Below, one piece after another: positions 1-9,782 of a stretch of DNA of 64,000 nucleotides (position 1 is its first letter; the number at the start of each line of letters is the position of its first letter). The DNA lies in assembly GCA_949927585.1 (NCBI GenBank), contig CATLFA010000001.1:1-64000 (forward strand), read 5' to 3'. A program made the translations under genes and the position numbers. The notes below the pieces were generated by a model. The model had not been told where the DNA came from, made no database searches, and saw only the letters and a program-made list of their open reading frames with translations. The DNA is from an uncultured Clostridiaceae bacterium (GTDB lineage Bacteria > Bacillota > Clostridia > TANB77 > CAG-508).

Positions 1-1
1 T

Positions 2-334
2 GATGATTATTTTAATGATTTATTAGAGAAATGTCAAGGAAATGACTATGATTCATTATTAAAGTATAGAGAAATTTCTATAAAAAAAGATGATATAAAA
101 GAATGGATTTTTAATGATAAAATTCCAGAAGAAAAAGTTAAAGAAGCATCGGATATAATAAAAGAATGTGTATTACATTTACTATACAATTCATATAGTG
201 ATGAATCACTTGACTATTTAAGAAAAGAAATCGTTATAACATTTCCAAAAGATATGAATGCAAAATGGGAAAATGGAGAAGCAATCTTTTACTTCCCAAA
301 TACTTATTCAAAACATAAATTTTTATTATTTTAA
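2..334 (+). CDS. 3' end of hypothetical protein (partial at window edge)
   Basis: Frame 2 open from window start to TAA at 332-334. Confidence 0.6.
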   Translation, partial: DDYFNDLLEKCQGNDYDSLLKYREISIKKDDIKEWIFNDKIPEEKVKEASDIIKECVLHLLYNSYSDESLDYLRKEIVITFPKDMNAKWENGEAIFYFPNTYSKHKFLLF

Positions 335-361
335 TAAAAGAGGTGGACTATTCCATCTCTT

Positions 362-1627
362 TTAACTCATCTCTTCAATTATTTCATCAACTTTTTCTAA
401 TGATTTTTTAACTTTATTTAAAAATCTTTTAAGATATTTATTTTTTTGAATAAACATATCATTTTCCAAATCTTTCAAAAACTCTTTATGTAAAATGTTC
501 TGTGCAGACAGCCTTACTGCATATGCTTGTTCTGGAGTTGAGTATGTACCTAATAACTCGGTTTTTCCTTGGAATGTTATATATGCCATATATTTACCAG
601 TTGATGGAATTAATGTAACTCCCAAGTATCCAGTTGAACTATTACCATTAGAGGTTGTCTTTCCAAGTTTTGTAATGTTGGTTTGTTTTTTAAATAAATT
701 TAATAGATGTGACCTATTTTGCTGTGCCAATTCTTGTCTGGCTTCTATTGCATATTTGCATTGTTTTCCACAATTTGTTTGTGTATTAAAATTATTTGGT
801 CTCAATATTATGATACTACCACAATCGCATTTACATTTATAATATGGTGCTAAACTATGCTTCCCAGATAAAAGATATTTTTCTTCAATAATTTCTAAAT
901 GTCCAAATCTTTTACCAATAAGACTATTATATGACCTTTCACAGACAGGACAACATTTATAGTCATTTACTCTTCCACCTTGAGCAATCCTAAAATTTCC
1001 ACAGTCACAAGTTCCAATCCAATAAATAGAAGGGTCTTTTATAGAATTAATTCTAAATGGAGTATTATATACTAATTTGCCAACTCTTTGATTTGATAAA
1101 TCCTTGATATAATTCTTATTTAATTGATTTTTTTCTACAAAAGTAATATCATATTTCTCTTGTAAACGCTTAATAATATTCTCTTTTGTAGGAGTTAAAT
1201 CTTTATCAAAATCTTCATTTTTTATAATAGCTGTTTTAGTTTTTTCTTTTTTTAATTTTTTATTAACTGCTCTTATTTGAGCTTGTTCTTTTGCTATTCT
1301 TTTTTGTTTTAAAGCGTTTTCATATTTTTGGTTTGTATTAAATAAATCCTCATATCTTTTTAATGGAAAACCTTTGTCTGTATTCATATCAATTTTATAT
1401 CTCATTATCACATATGTAAAGTCTTTGAAATAAGATTCATTATTAAGAATACTATTTTTATATAAATCTATTGGCATTATTGCTATAAGATACTCAGTAT
1501 TTACTCCTTCCTCTCCAAATTTCTCTAACATATAAGGCATTATACACGAAAACATATTCTTTGCCTTATCTTCATCTTCAATATACTTTAATATTGTATT
1601 ATATAATTCGTTTGTAATATAATCCAT
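362..1627 (-). CDS. AP2-domain protein with Cys-rich zinc-binding motifs, probable DNA-binding/homing-associated protein
   Basis: 421 aa minus-strand ORF; C-terminal STGYLGVTLIPSTGKYMAYITFQGKTELLGTYSTPEQAYAVRLSA resembles AP2 integrase-like DNA-binding domain; several CxC/CxxC motifs. Confidence 0.7.
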   Translation of the reverse strand: MDYITNELYNTILKYIEDEDKAKNMFSCIMPYMLEKFGEEGVNTEYLIAIMPIDLYKNSILNNESYFKDFTYVIMRYKIDMNTDKGFPLKRYEDLFNTNQKYENALKQKRIAKEQAQIRAVNKKLKKEKTKTAIIKNEDFDKDLTPTKENIIKRLQEKYDITFVEKNQLNKNYIKDLSNQRVGKLVYNTPFRINSIKDPSIYWIGTCDCGNFRIAQGGRVNDYKCCPVCERSYNSLIGKRFGHLEIIEEKYLLSGKHSLAPYYKCKCDCGSIIILRPNNFNTQTNCGKQCKYAIEARQELAQQNRSHLLNLFKKQTNITKLGKTTSNGNSSTGYLGVTLIPSTGKYMAYITFQGKTELLGTYSTPEQAYAVRLSAQNILHKEFLKDLENDMFIQKNKYLKRFLNKVKKSLEKVDEIIEEMS

Positions 1628-1702
1628 ATTTTACCTCCATATTTTTATTATAACACATTTTTCTTATTTTGTCAAGTATTCCCTATATAATTTCTACCTA
1701 AC

Positions 1703-1731
1703 TTGACAAATAGTTGTCAGTGTAGTATAAT
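1703..1731 (+). promoter_or_regulatory. sigma70-type promoter with palindromic operator (TTGACAAATAGTTGTCA; TATAAT)
   Basis: TTGACA 1703-1708, 17-bp spacer, TATAAT 1726-1731; TGACAA-ATAG-TTGTCA palindrome overlaps -35. Confidence 0.85.
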
Positions 1732-1758
1732 ATTTTTAGATTTTAAGGAGGAGATATA

Positions 1759-2073
1759 ATGGATTTTTTAAGTGAGAATATTATAGCTTATACAACTTTT
1801 GATAACGCATTGAAGAAGATAGAAGAGGATATTAAAATAGTAAAATCAGATAATGTTGGGTATTTCTATAAAGAAGAACAAGATGACAAATATTTGTCAA
1901 ATTATGTAAACTCTGTTATGAAGATGAGAAAATCAATATCAGAATTTAATAATTTGTTTGAAGACTTTTTAATGGAAATAGAAACTGCTGAACAACTAAA
2001 ATGGGAAGAAGAACAGGCTAAAGCAGAAGAAAACTATTATAGTGAGGTACATAATGAGTGGTTTAATCAATAA
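1759..2073 (+). CDS. hypothetical protein
   Basis: ORF after promoter and GGAGGAG RBS. Confidence 0.7.
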   Translation: MDFLSENIIAYTTFDNALKKIEEDIKIVKSDNVGYFYKEEQDDKYLSNYVNSVMKMRKSISEFNNLFEDFLMEIETAEQLKWEEEQAKAEENYYSEVHNEWFNQ

Positions 2074-2353
2074 AAATAAGGTAAAAAAACAATGGAAAAA
2101 TTTTTTAAATAAAGAAGAATTTGTAGACCAATTTTGTTTTTATAGAGCAATAAAAAATACTGCGCAAAGTATGATGTTACAAATGGTTGATTTTTTATTT
2201 ATAGAAGGCGTATATGATGCATTTATGGAGCTCCTAGAACTAAATAATAATATTGACATAATGTTGTGTACGGATAGTGAAGAAACAGTTAACTTATGTA
2301 AACAAAGGATAAATTATCTACTAAAAAATAAAATAGATAATTGGTATATCTAG
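2054..2353 (+). CDS. hypothetical protein
   Basis: ORF track, overlaps preceding stop. Confidence 0.65.
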   Translation: MSGLINKNKVKKQWKNFLNKEEFVDQFCFYRAIKNTAQSMMLQMVDFLFIEGVYDAFMELLELNNNIDIMLCTDSEETVNLCKQRINYLLKNKIDNWYI

Positions 2354-2375
2354 TTTACAGAACATTCCACCTAAC

Positions 2376-2404
2376 TTGACAAATAGTTGTCAGTATGGTA
2401 TAAT
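2376..2404 (+). promoter_or_regulatory. sigma70-type promoter with palindromic operator
   Basis: TTGACA 2376-2381, 17 bp, TATAAT 2399-2404; TGACAAATAGTTGTCA. Confidence 0.85.
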
Positions 2405-2447
2405 ATAATTAGGATTGTAGAAAAGTTAATGTAGAAAGGAGAGAACA

Positions 2448-2714
2448 ATGAACGAAGAAAATTTGGAAGAAGAAATTGATGTTTTAGAATGTATTTATGA
2501 TAAAATAGATTTCGCAATGAGTATGTTTAAAGACTTATCTTCCGAAAATTACAATGCAATAGTTTCTCAAATGCAAGAACTTTTAAATGATATAGATTAT
2601 ATTATAATTGATAAACAAGAACAGCTAGATGAATATGACAAACAACAGCTTGTAGAATCACGTTTAGAACGATATGAAAGAGAAATAGAATATAGAAAGA
2701 TGCAAGGTTTTTAG
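2448..2714 (+). CDS. hypothetical protein
   Basis: ORF with RBS AAAGGAGAG. Confidence 0.7.
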   Translation: MNEENLEEEIDVLECIYDKIDFAMSMFKDLSSENYNAIVSQMQELLNDIDYIIIDKQEQLDEYDKQQLVESRLERYEREIEYRKMQGF

Positions 2715-2724
2715 GGGGAAATAA

Positions 2725-3003
2725 ATGTTAAAATATTATATTTTTGCTTTTATAAAAGCAAATATGTTAGTATTTTTGATATTTAGTCTATTATGGCTTG
2801 GAGAAATGTGGGATAGTTGTCCAGAATATCATTTTTGGATATGGGTTATTTCAAATATATATTTTCAACTAACTAAACCAAGTTATTTACAAGCAGATAG
2901 AATTGAAGACCATTGGAATTGGTTAAGGATAACAAAAGGATTAAAGTGGTATGATAGATACTTTAATTGTGAAGTTAGAAAAGAATTAAAAAACATAAAA
3001 TAA
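2725..3003 (+). CDS. hypothetical membrane protein
   Basis: ORF with N-terminal hydrophobic segment. Confidence 0.6.
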   Translation: MLKYYIFAFIKANMLVFLIFSLLWLGEMWDSCPEYHFWIWVISNIYFQLTKPSYLQADRIEDHWNWLRITKGLKWYDRYFNCEVRKELKNIK

Positions 3004-3020
3004 TTATAGAGGAGAGTATT

Positions 3021-3458
3021 ATGGAAATTAGAAAAATAAAATACCCATATGATGCAGATTCTGAAGGAGAAAACGAATGGTATAAATTTGGAAGTTCAGA
3101 TGGGGCAGTAAATGTAGAAGATGAAAGAGTAGAAGAGTGGGTAAATGATTGCATCAACTCTGTAAAAGAGCAATTAGAAAATGGAATAGAAAGTCCATAT
3201 GCCTTTACAGCTAGTGGAAACACAATGGTTATATGTTTTTATTCACAAGATTGTCAAGATGATGTATTTGATGATGATAATTATTTCGTGGTAGTTGTAG
3301 CAAAAAATTACGAAGAAGGTAACTTCTTCATAAGTGATATTAAAAAGAAAGAAAAAAAGGAATATAAGGAAGATAAATTAAAGATACTTCAAGCGAAAAT
3401 AGATGAATTACAGGCAGAATTATGTGAAGAAATGGCAAAAAGAAGAGGGGAATTTTAA
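3021..3458 (+). CDS. hypothetical protein
   Basis: ORF with RBS. Confidence 0.65.
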   Translation: MEIRKIKYPYDADSEGENEWYKFGSSDGAVNVEDERVEEWVNDCINSVKEQLENGIESPYAFTASGNTMVICFYSQDCQDDVFDDDNYFVVVVAKNYEEGNFFISDIKKKEKKEYKEDKLKILQAKIDELQAELCEEMAKRRGEF

Positions 3459-4154
3459 ATGAATATTATACAAAAGTTTTTAGGACATACAAAAACAGTA
3501 TTAAGACATAAATTTGAAGTTGCAAAAATTTGTTTTAAATTTGGATTATATTGGCAAGGGATTGTTCACGACTTATCAAAATTTAGTCCTACAGAATTTA
3601 TTCCAAGTGTTAAATATTATTCAGGAGTAAGAAGTCCTATTGAGGCAGAAAAAGAGGATAAAGGATATAGTATGGCTTGGTTACATCATAAGAACAAAAA
3701 TAAACATCATTTTTGGTATTGGGTAGATTACAATAGTAAACAGGTACAAACTCCAGTCAGAATACCTTTAAAATATGTTTATGAGATGATTGCTGACACA
3801 GTAGCAGCAGGAAAAGTTTATAGCCTAAATGCAGGAAAAAGTTGGAGTGACTCCGACCCTTACAACTATTATAAAGCACATAATAGGGATGCTGGAAATG
3901 GTATAGAATTTATGGAATTTTGTACAAAGGCTGTATTAGATAACATTTATGTAGATATTATGAAATATGGAATAGATGATGTCGCAAAGATGATAAAGAA
4001 TGGTTATTATGAAAAATTTTATAATAATTTCAAAAGAGCAGATGGAGTTGAAATAGCCCATTGGATACCAGAATATAACCAATTAATTATAAATTATTAT
4101 GGAAAGATAAAAGAAGGAAGTTTCTATAATACTGAAATTAAGAAGGAGGATTAA
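3459..4154 (+). CDS. DUF5662-like phage protein
   Basis: 231 aa; HTKTVLRHKFEVAKICFKFGLYWQGIVHDLSKFSPTEF... matches recalled DUF5662 pattern. Confidence 0.6.
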   Translation: MNIIQKFLGHTKTVLRHKFEVAKICFKFGLYWQGIVHDLSKFSPTEFIPSVKYYSGVRSPIEAEKEDKGYSMAWLHHKNKNKHHFWYWVDYNSKQVQTPVRIPLKYVYEMIADTVAAGKVYSLNAGKSWSDSDPYNYYKAHNRDAGNGIEFMEFCTKAVLDNIYVDIMKYGIDDVAKMIKNGYYEKFYNNFKRADGVEIAHWIPEYNQLIINYYGKIKEGSFYNTEIKKED

Positions 4155-4155
4155 T

Positions 4156-4707
4156 ATGAGTAATTTAAAAAATACTAAAATAGATGGAAACTTAAATGTC
4201 ACTGGAATAGAAGAGTTCCCAAACGGTATTCGTATTGGGGGGGGGGTCTCTATTATAATATAGGAGGAATCCTCCAACGTGCTTTTTTAAAGATTCCAGC
4301 ACAATCTGGTTGGTATAGAGTTGCAGCACTTATTGGTTTAGACACTTGTGAAATATTATTTGCTGGTAGTGGTAGATGGGTGCAAGGGGTGACTCCTCGG
4401 AGGAAGTTTAGAAGGAAGATTAACAATAATGAATGGTAGTGGATATGTTTCCAATAACATTAAAAATATTGAATATCAATACTTAAATGGAGTGAATATT
4501 CTTCCAAAAATAAGAATGGTAAAAAAAGGAAATGATATATGTTACTTAGATTTCTATTTTAATGGAAATAATCAGAGAGGGACGAACTTGTATGTAACTG
4601 CTATATCTGCGATTACTGGTTCAGTTAATTTATATGCAAATGAAAATCCACAGCAAATAACAGAAATTTCATCTGGGTATTATACAGAAGAATTTACTAC
4701 AACATAA
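4156..4707 (+). CDS. tail-fibre/adhesin-like protein, contains a G10 tract and a CGG +1 site
   Basis: ATG 4156 frame is broken at G10 (4237-4246); 11 or 8 Gs restores GGLYYNIGGILQRAF...; second break at CGG 4398 restored by +1 (TPGGSLEGRLTIMNGSGYVS...). Confidence 0.55.
4237..4246 (+). repeat. poly-G homopolymer (10 G)
   Basis: Direct count in sequence. Confidence 0.95.
4398..4400 (+). other. putative +1 frameshift site: CCT CGG A
   Basis: ACT CCT (C) GGA GGA AGT: TPGGS joins the two ORFs. Confidence 0.8.
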
Positions 4708-4714
4708 TAAAGGA

Positions 4715-4990
4715 GTGTTAATTGTGAAACTTAATAATGGTACAGAACTAGAAATACATAAGACTTGGTATAACAAAACTAAGGTTCAAGAAGATGGAGT
4801 AACTCATATTGTAGACCCTACTCCACATACCGTGTACCAATTCGGTATGGCTAAAAATTATTTTGATATAGAGGATAAAGTAGCAGTTGTAGATGCAATT
4901 ATTACAGATTTAAAGACAACAATACAACAATTAGAGCAAATGAAACAAAAAGACATAGATTCTCATACAAGTGATGAAGTAGATAGATAA
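4715..4990 (+). CDS. hypothetical protein
   Basis: ORF; GTG start. Confidence 0.6.
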   Translation: MLIVKLNNGTELEIHKTWYNKTKVQEDGVTHIVDPTPHTVYQFGMAKNYFDIEDKVAVVDAIITDLKTTIQQLEQMKQKDIDSHTSDEVDR

Positions 4991-5014
4991 AAATAAATTT
5001 TAGGAGCTAACATT

Positions 5015-5579
5015 ATGAGTAAGAATAATAAATCAGCTCGAAAGCAATTGGAAAGAATATGTGGGAAGGGATGCTTCTTTGATAGAGCTCACTGTGAAGA
5101 AAAGATTGAACAAATGGATGGTATTAAAACCTATAAAAGATTTTTAAAGGAAAAAAGATATGTAGGTAAAAAGATTAGCCATCAAATCACATTTCATCAC
5201 TTAAAACATCGTAGTGAACGGAGGAAAAACAACTATAGAAAATGGAGCAAATATTGAAGAGGTTGCACATCAATATATACATAGTCTTCCAAGAGAACAG
5301 GAAGAAATTATAAATGATATGTTTAGAGAGTTCAAAGTGGCATATGGAATTGTTTCTAATGGACAAATAACAGATGTAGGTTTAGTAGAATTGCCAATAG
5401 TAAAAGAAGAAGATTCTATAATAATTCAAGCATATGATTGTACAAAAGAACAATTTGAAGAGATAAAAGAAAAAAATAAAAAGAAGAATGAAAAATATAG
5501 ACGACAGAAAAATCCAAGTAGAGCAAGAAGAAAAGAAGAATTGAGAAGGCTTATTGAAGAAGAAGATTATGATAGATAG
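5015..5579 (+). CDS. HNH endonuclease-like phage protein, joined by +1 at CGG
   Basis: ORFs 5015-5257 and 5214-5579 join as HHLKHRSE-(C)GG-GKTTIENGANIEEVAHQYIHSLPREQEEIINDMF, a continuous HNH-like family pattern. Confidence 0.75.
5219..5221 (+). other. putative +1 frameshift site: GAA CGG A
   Basis: In-frame CGG at codon 69 of 5015 ORF; skipping C restores the homologous frame. Confidence 0.85.
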
Positions 5580-5590
5580 GAGTAGATAAA

Positions 5591-6406
5591 ATGGAATTAG
5601 TTCAGGCTAAAGGAATTTTAAATAGATTAAATAAATTAGCTAATGTTGTAAATACAACAATTGGAGTATTGCACGCTAATTATGAGGTATTAAGTGGGAA
5701 CACTATAGTATTTCATTTGTTTTGTAAAGAAGAAAATGAAGTTGGAAATTTCCTTTTAGAAAACATTATGAATACTGTTTTACAAAAAGATTATCCTTTT
5801 AAAATGCTTAATATGATTAATGGAATAGATTTTATTTTTAGTATTAACCCAAAAGACGAACAAGACGCATATCTTATGCCAAGATATAATGATTATGTAA
5901 CATACGATATCCTTGATATTATATATCAAGTAGTTGATATGGCTAAAGTAGAGTATTGTTTAATTATTGAAGACTTACCAGAAACTGAAATACCTTTCGA
6001 TGTTATATGTGAAATAGACCAATGGAATGAAGACCAAGAATATTATGAAGAAGATATTTCTGGAGGAATAGTTGATTATCAAGATATAAAACAATACAGA
6101 ATCAATAAAAATTGTTTATATGGTATTAGTTTAGGATATTATGACATAGATACAAGTATAGTTGAAAGTGACTTGGTTCCAGAATTAATAGGAATTCTTT
6201 TTGAATCAGTAGAAGATTTTTGTTATGTAATAAGTGATAAAGATTATATTTACTTGTATTCAGTAGTTCCATTTAATGATGATACAGACTTCGACATAGA
6301 AGAAGGATTAATAAATTGTTTACCATTACTATCTCAAACAAATCAAGAAGAAACATTAGAAGATTTATGGAGTGAATGGAGACAGGAAGGAGAGAAAGAA
6401 ATATGA
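5591..6406 (+). CDS. hypothetical protein
   Basis: 271 aa ORF. Confidence 0.7.
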   Translation: MELVQAKGILNRLNKLANVVNTTIGVLHANYEVLSGNTIVFHLFCKEENEVGNFLLENIMNTVLQKDYPFKMLNMINGIDFIFSINPKDEQDAYLMPRYNDYVTYDILDIIYQVVDMAKVEYCLIIEDLPETEIPFDVICEIDQWNEDQEYYEEDISGGIVDYQDIKQYRINKNCLYGISLGYYDIDTSIVESDLVPELIGILFESVEDFCYVISDKDYIYLYSVVPFNDDTDFDIEEGLINCLPLLSQTNQEETLEDLWSEWRQEGEKEI

Positions 6407-6657
6407 ATAAAGAAGATTTAACAAAACAATTTGAAATTGCTAAAGAGACAGGTAGAGACATTATTGTAGAGTTAACTGTACCAACAAGAAGGGCTAGTGA
6501 ATATATTGTTGTATTAAATAATAATTTAGACTATAAATTAGATTACTATTTACATAACTACAATGATAACCTAGAATTAGAAAGATTTACTGAGATTAAG
6601 ATATTAGGAATAGAAGTAGTTAACTTTGACATTAATCTACTAAAAATATCTGATTAG
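6404..6657 (+). CDS. hypothetical protein
   Basis: ATG after AGGAGAG RBS. Confidence 0.65.
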
Positions 6658-6666
6658 GAGGTAATT

Positions 6667-6969
6667 ATGGAAAGGAAATTATGTACAGCTGTAGATGATA
6701 CTGTAAATAAAATAAACCTAAAAATATATGAAACAGAAATGTCTTCTGGAAATACAATATTTGATTTCGAGATAAAAGAAAATAACTTTGGTTATTATAA
6801 GTTCTGTCTTGATGAAAATGTTGCAGCTATATTATTTGAAGGGCTATGTCAAATTTTTGAAAATGACGATACAGATTATCAAAGAGATTACAAAAAAGAT
6901 GTTCTAGGAGACTTCTTCAAAACATTAAATGAGTATGATAAAAAACATTTTGAACAAAAAGAATGGTAG
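6667..6969 (+). CDS. hypothetical protein
   Basis: ORF with GGAGG RBS. Confidence 0.7.
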   Translation: MERKLCTAVDDTVNKINLKIYETEMSSGNTIFDFEIKENNFGYYKFCLDENVAAILFEGLCQIFENDDTDYQRDYKKDVLGDFFKTLNEYDKKHFEQKEW

Positions 6970-6977
6970 GTGTGTTT

Positions 6978-7205
6978 ATGAATATTAAAGAAGCTTTAGT
7001 TTGTGGTTATTATGATGATAATGGGATAGATTATATTGTTGAAGTAAAACCAGAAACTCTTAAAAAATGGTTTGAACAAGAGGAATTAGATTTATTAGAC
7101 TTTGAAACAAATATTGAGAAGAAGATTGCTGTATATAATATATTAGAACAAGAGTTAACAAAAGGCTTAGAAAAATATGAAAACTTTACAGTAAAGTTCA
7201 TTTAG
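6978..7205 (+). CDS. hypothetical protein
   Basis: ORF track. Confidence 0.6.
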   Translation: MNIKEALVCGYYDDNGIDYIVEVKPETLKKWFEQEELDLLDFETNIEKKIAVYNILEQELTKGLEKYENFTVKFI

Positions 7206-7216
7206 GAGGTAACAAG

Positions 7217-7471
7217 ATGAAATTAGAATTTGACAATATTCAAGAAATGATTAGTTTTCTTGAAGAGGTTGGATATGAAGTAAAGAAAGGAACATTTCTA
7301 CATCCATATAGTCCAGTAACACCAAACCCATTTGTTCCAAATTACCCATATCAACCAACTGTTACATATTATGATGCAAAGGAAGACCCAAATTTAAGTA
7401 AAAAGATTATGTGTAATGATTTAACAAAAGTAGATAGTTCAATAAGTAATAGTAATATAACAACAAATTAG
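7217..7471 (+). CDS. hypothetical protein
   Basis: ORF with GGAGG RBS. Confidence 0.65.
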   Translation: MKLEFDNIQEMISFLEEVGYEVKKGTFLHPYSPVTPNPFVPNYPYQPTVTYYDAKEDPNLSKKIMCNDLTKVDSSISNSNITTN

Positions 7472-7522
7472 GTATTATTTTGTGAAGTGATATGATAAGA
7501 AAAGATTTAGATATGAAAGGAA

Positions 7523-7942
7523 TTGATGAGAATGATTAAAGATTTTAAAGAGGAAGAGATAACAAGAGAGGATATATATGCAGAGTTATTTGCAAGACAG
7601 ACAGATGGAGATACGCATATAACAGAAAATTTTGCAAGAAAGATAAATAAAGTTAGACCTTTATTTAGAGGGAAAACTGAAATAGAAGTTTTAATAAGAG
7701 GAACTATCCTATTTGATAAAGACTATACAAAATTATTTACGTTTTTAAATAAGACATATACAATAGGAGAAAAAGATTCAACTTTACAACCAATTGAAGG
7801 TTTATCAGAATGTATAAGAGACTTAGATTTATTTGACAGCTTTATGAAAGGTGGAGCAATAAATTGGTTTTCTCAAATAGAAAATGAGTATGTCAATTAT
7901 ACAAGAGTATTAAATGCTTATATTCAAGTTGAATTAAGATAG
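7523..7942 (+). CDS. hypothetical protein
   Basis: ORF track. Confidence 0.65.
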   Translation: MMRMIKDFKEEEITREDIYAELFARQTDGDTHITENFARKINKVRPLFRGKTEIEVLIRGTILFDKDYTKLFTFLNKTYTIGEKDSTLQPIEGLSECIRDLDLFDSFMKGGAINWFSQIENEYVNYTRVLNAYIQVELR

Positions 7943-7963
7943 AATTTTAAAAAGGAGTGAATT

Positions 7964-8528
7964 ATGGAAGTGGCAGAAGAAGTTAAAAGAGACTTATATT
8001 TATTAAAAGAATTAGATGAAGGTTCAGCAGCTGAAATTATAAAAGGAATTTTGGAGGTAAATATATATGACGCAGAACAGGAGAAAAAGCTTGTAAACTA
8101 TCAAAGAAGCCCTATTAGATTACATATCTGTACTCCTCGGAGGATTACTTACATCGGCTTTTGCCATTTGTGACCAAATTAAATGTAGTGCAACTCCTGT
8201 TTGGATTTACGCCTGTGGAGAAGCTTGTAGTGCAGGGTTTCTAATTTTAACTTGTGGAGATAGAAGGATGGCTTATGAGAATACAACATTAATGTATCAT
8301 CAATTAAGCTGGGGTTCTGGATTTGGTAAGGTTAGAGATATTGATGAAGCGAACACTCAAGTAAAAAAAGACCAAGAAAAATTAGATAAAATCATATTAG
8401 ATAATACAAAAATAACAAAAGAACAATTAGAAAATATGAATGAAAGGAAAAAAGATTGGTTTATGGATGTCAAAGAAGCATTTAAACTAGGTGTAATTGA
8501 CGAAATAATTAAACCAAATAAAAAATAA
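7964..8528 (+). CDS. clpP-like: ClpP-like serine protease, joined by +1 at CGG
   Basis: 7964 ORF ...RLHICTP + (C)GGLLTSAFAICDQIKCSATPVWIYACGEACSAGFLILTCGDRRMAYENTTLMYHQLSWG; PGG oxyanion loop, Ser and His motifs. Confidence 0.8.
8138..8140 (+). other. putative +1 frameshift site: CCT CGG A
   Basis: In-frame CGG in the TPGG motif of ClpP. Confidence 0.9.
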
Positions 8529-8551
8529 TTTAATATATTTATCAAAATCAC

Positions 8552-8580
8552 TTGACAAATTTTACATCTTATGATATAAT
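8552..8580 (+). promoter_or_regulatory. sigma70-type promoter
   Basis: TTGACA - 17 bp - TATAAT. Confidence 0.8.
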
Positions 8581-8648
8581 GTAATTATCATTAATTTGAG
8601 ATACATTGTATCATAAGATTTTTTAATTTTTAAAGAAAGGAGAAAGAT

Positions 8649-8840
8649 ATGGATGAAATTGATTTTAAGAATATAAATAGTATAATACAAGACCTAAGAA
8701 GAAGTAGAGATAATGTTAAGAACATTTTAGAAGAACAGTCAACAACAATATTTCATTCAAGAGATTACTATGAAGGTCAATTAGATGTTTATGAAACAGT
8801 ACTTGATATATTAGAGATATATCAAAAGAAAGGAGAATAA
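8649..8840 (+). CDS. hypothetical protein
   Basis: ORF with RBS. Confidence 0.65.
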   Translation: MDEIDFKNINSIIQDLRRSRDNVKNILEEQSTTIFHSRDYYEGQLDVYETVLDILEIYQKKGE

Positions 8841-8842
8841 TT

Positions 8843-9322
8843 ATGGTAGATATAACTTTTGAAAAAAGAGATTTGTTTAGTATGCCACAAGGAACTTGTT
8901 TTGCTCATTGTATTAGTTTAGATTTTGCTTTAGGAGCAGGAATAGCAGTAGAATTCAATAAAAGATATAATATGAGTAAAAGATTAAGAAACTTAGGTGA
9001 AGGATATGTTGGTGGAGTAGTAAAAATTGATAATGTTTTCAATTTAATAACAAAAGAAAAATGTTATCAAAAACCAACTTATGAAAGCCTAAGAAATTCT
9101 TTAGAAGAAATGAGAAAGATTGCATTTGAGGAAGAAATTGAACTTATAGCTATGCCTAAAATTGGAGCAGGACTAGATAAATTGAAATGGGAAATTGTAC
9201 TTTCATTAATACAAGATGTATTTGATGATACTGGTATTAAAATACATATATGTTTCTTGGAAGATGATAAAGACTTTGATAAATGTAAAGATATTAAACC
9301 TTTAAGTGAATATTTTTCTTAA
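8843..9322 (+). CDS. macro domain protein (ADP-ribose binding/hydrolase-like)
   Basis: GTCFAHCISLDFALGAGIAVEFNKRYN... and MPKIGAGLDKLKWEIV macrodomain pattern. Confidence 0.8.
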   Translation: MVDITFEKRDLFSMPQGTCFAHCISLDFALGAGIAVEFNKRYNMSKRLRNLGEGYVGGVVKIDNVFNLITKEKCYQKPTYESLRNSLEEMRKIAFEEEIELIAMPKIGAGLDKLKWEIVLSLIQDVFDDTGIKIHICFLEDDKDFDKCKDIKPLSEYFS

Positions 9323-9401
9323 ATAAATCAAAGTTTAGTCACAAACTATTGCCTTCTTTTCTAATTTGTGATATATTATAAGAAAAATATTATAAATGCC
9401 C

Positions 9402-9430
9402 TTGACAAATAATGCATTTTATGATATAAT
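9402..9430 (+). promoter_or_regulatory. sigma70-type promoter
   Basis: TTGACA - 17 bp - TATAAT. Confidence 0.8.
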
Positions 9431-9451
9431 ATATTTATAGTTAGAAAAGAG

Positions 9452-9772
9452 GTGATAGAATTGAAAGAAAGAAAGATTGTTTTATTAGACCCAGCAAGCG
9501 AATATGATGCTTTATATTTAGATTTTAAAGATAATATTCACGTTAGCTGTGAAGATATGATAGTTTGTGAAATCCCGTTAGAAATAGCTTATGCTTTTTT
9601 AGAAAGGCAATGTGGTTCATATTTTGATAGTCATATTTTAGTTGATGGAGAAGTAAAGCAATATTTATTAGACAAAAGAAAAAATGATGATTATGAAAAG
9701 AGAATGTGGGAACAAGTTAATGAAACTGAAAAAGTAGTTAGAGAAATGATTGAGAAAAGAAAAGAAAGGTAG
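9452..9772 (+). CDS. hypothetical protein
   Basis: ORF track. Confidence 0.6.
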   Translation: MIELKERKIVLLDPASEYDALYLDFKDNIHVSCEDMIVCEIPLEIAYAFLERQCGSYFDSHILVDGEVKQYLLDKRKNDDYEKRMWEQVNETEKVVREMIEKRKER

Positions 9773-9782
9773 GAAACGAAAT

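Noticed and set aside
495-842. Plus-strand ORF 495..842 and most minus-strand ORFs in the track (e.g. 2975-3223, 9668-9898, 40175-40588, 60204-60515)
   Set aside because: Antisense to well-supported genes, hydrophobic or low-complexity translations, no RBS.
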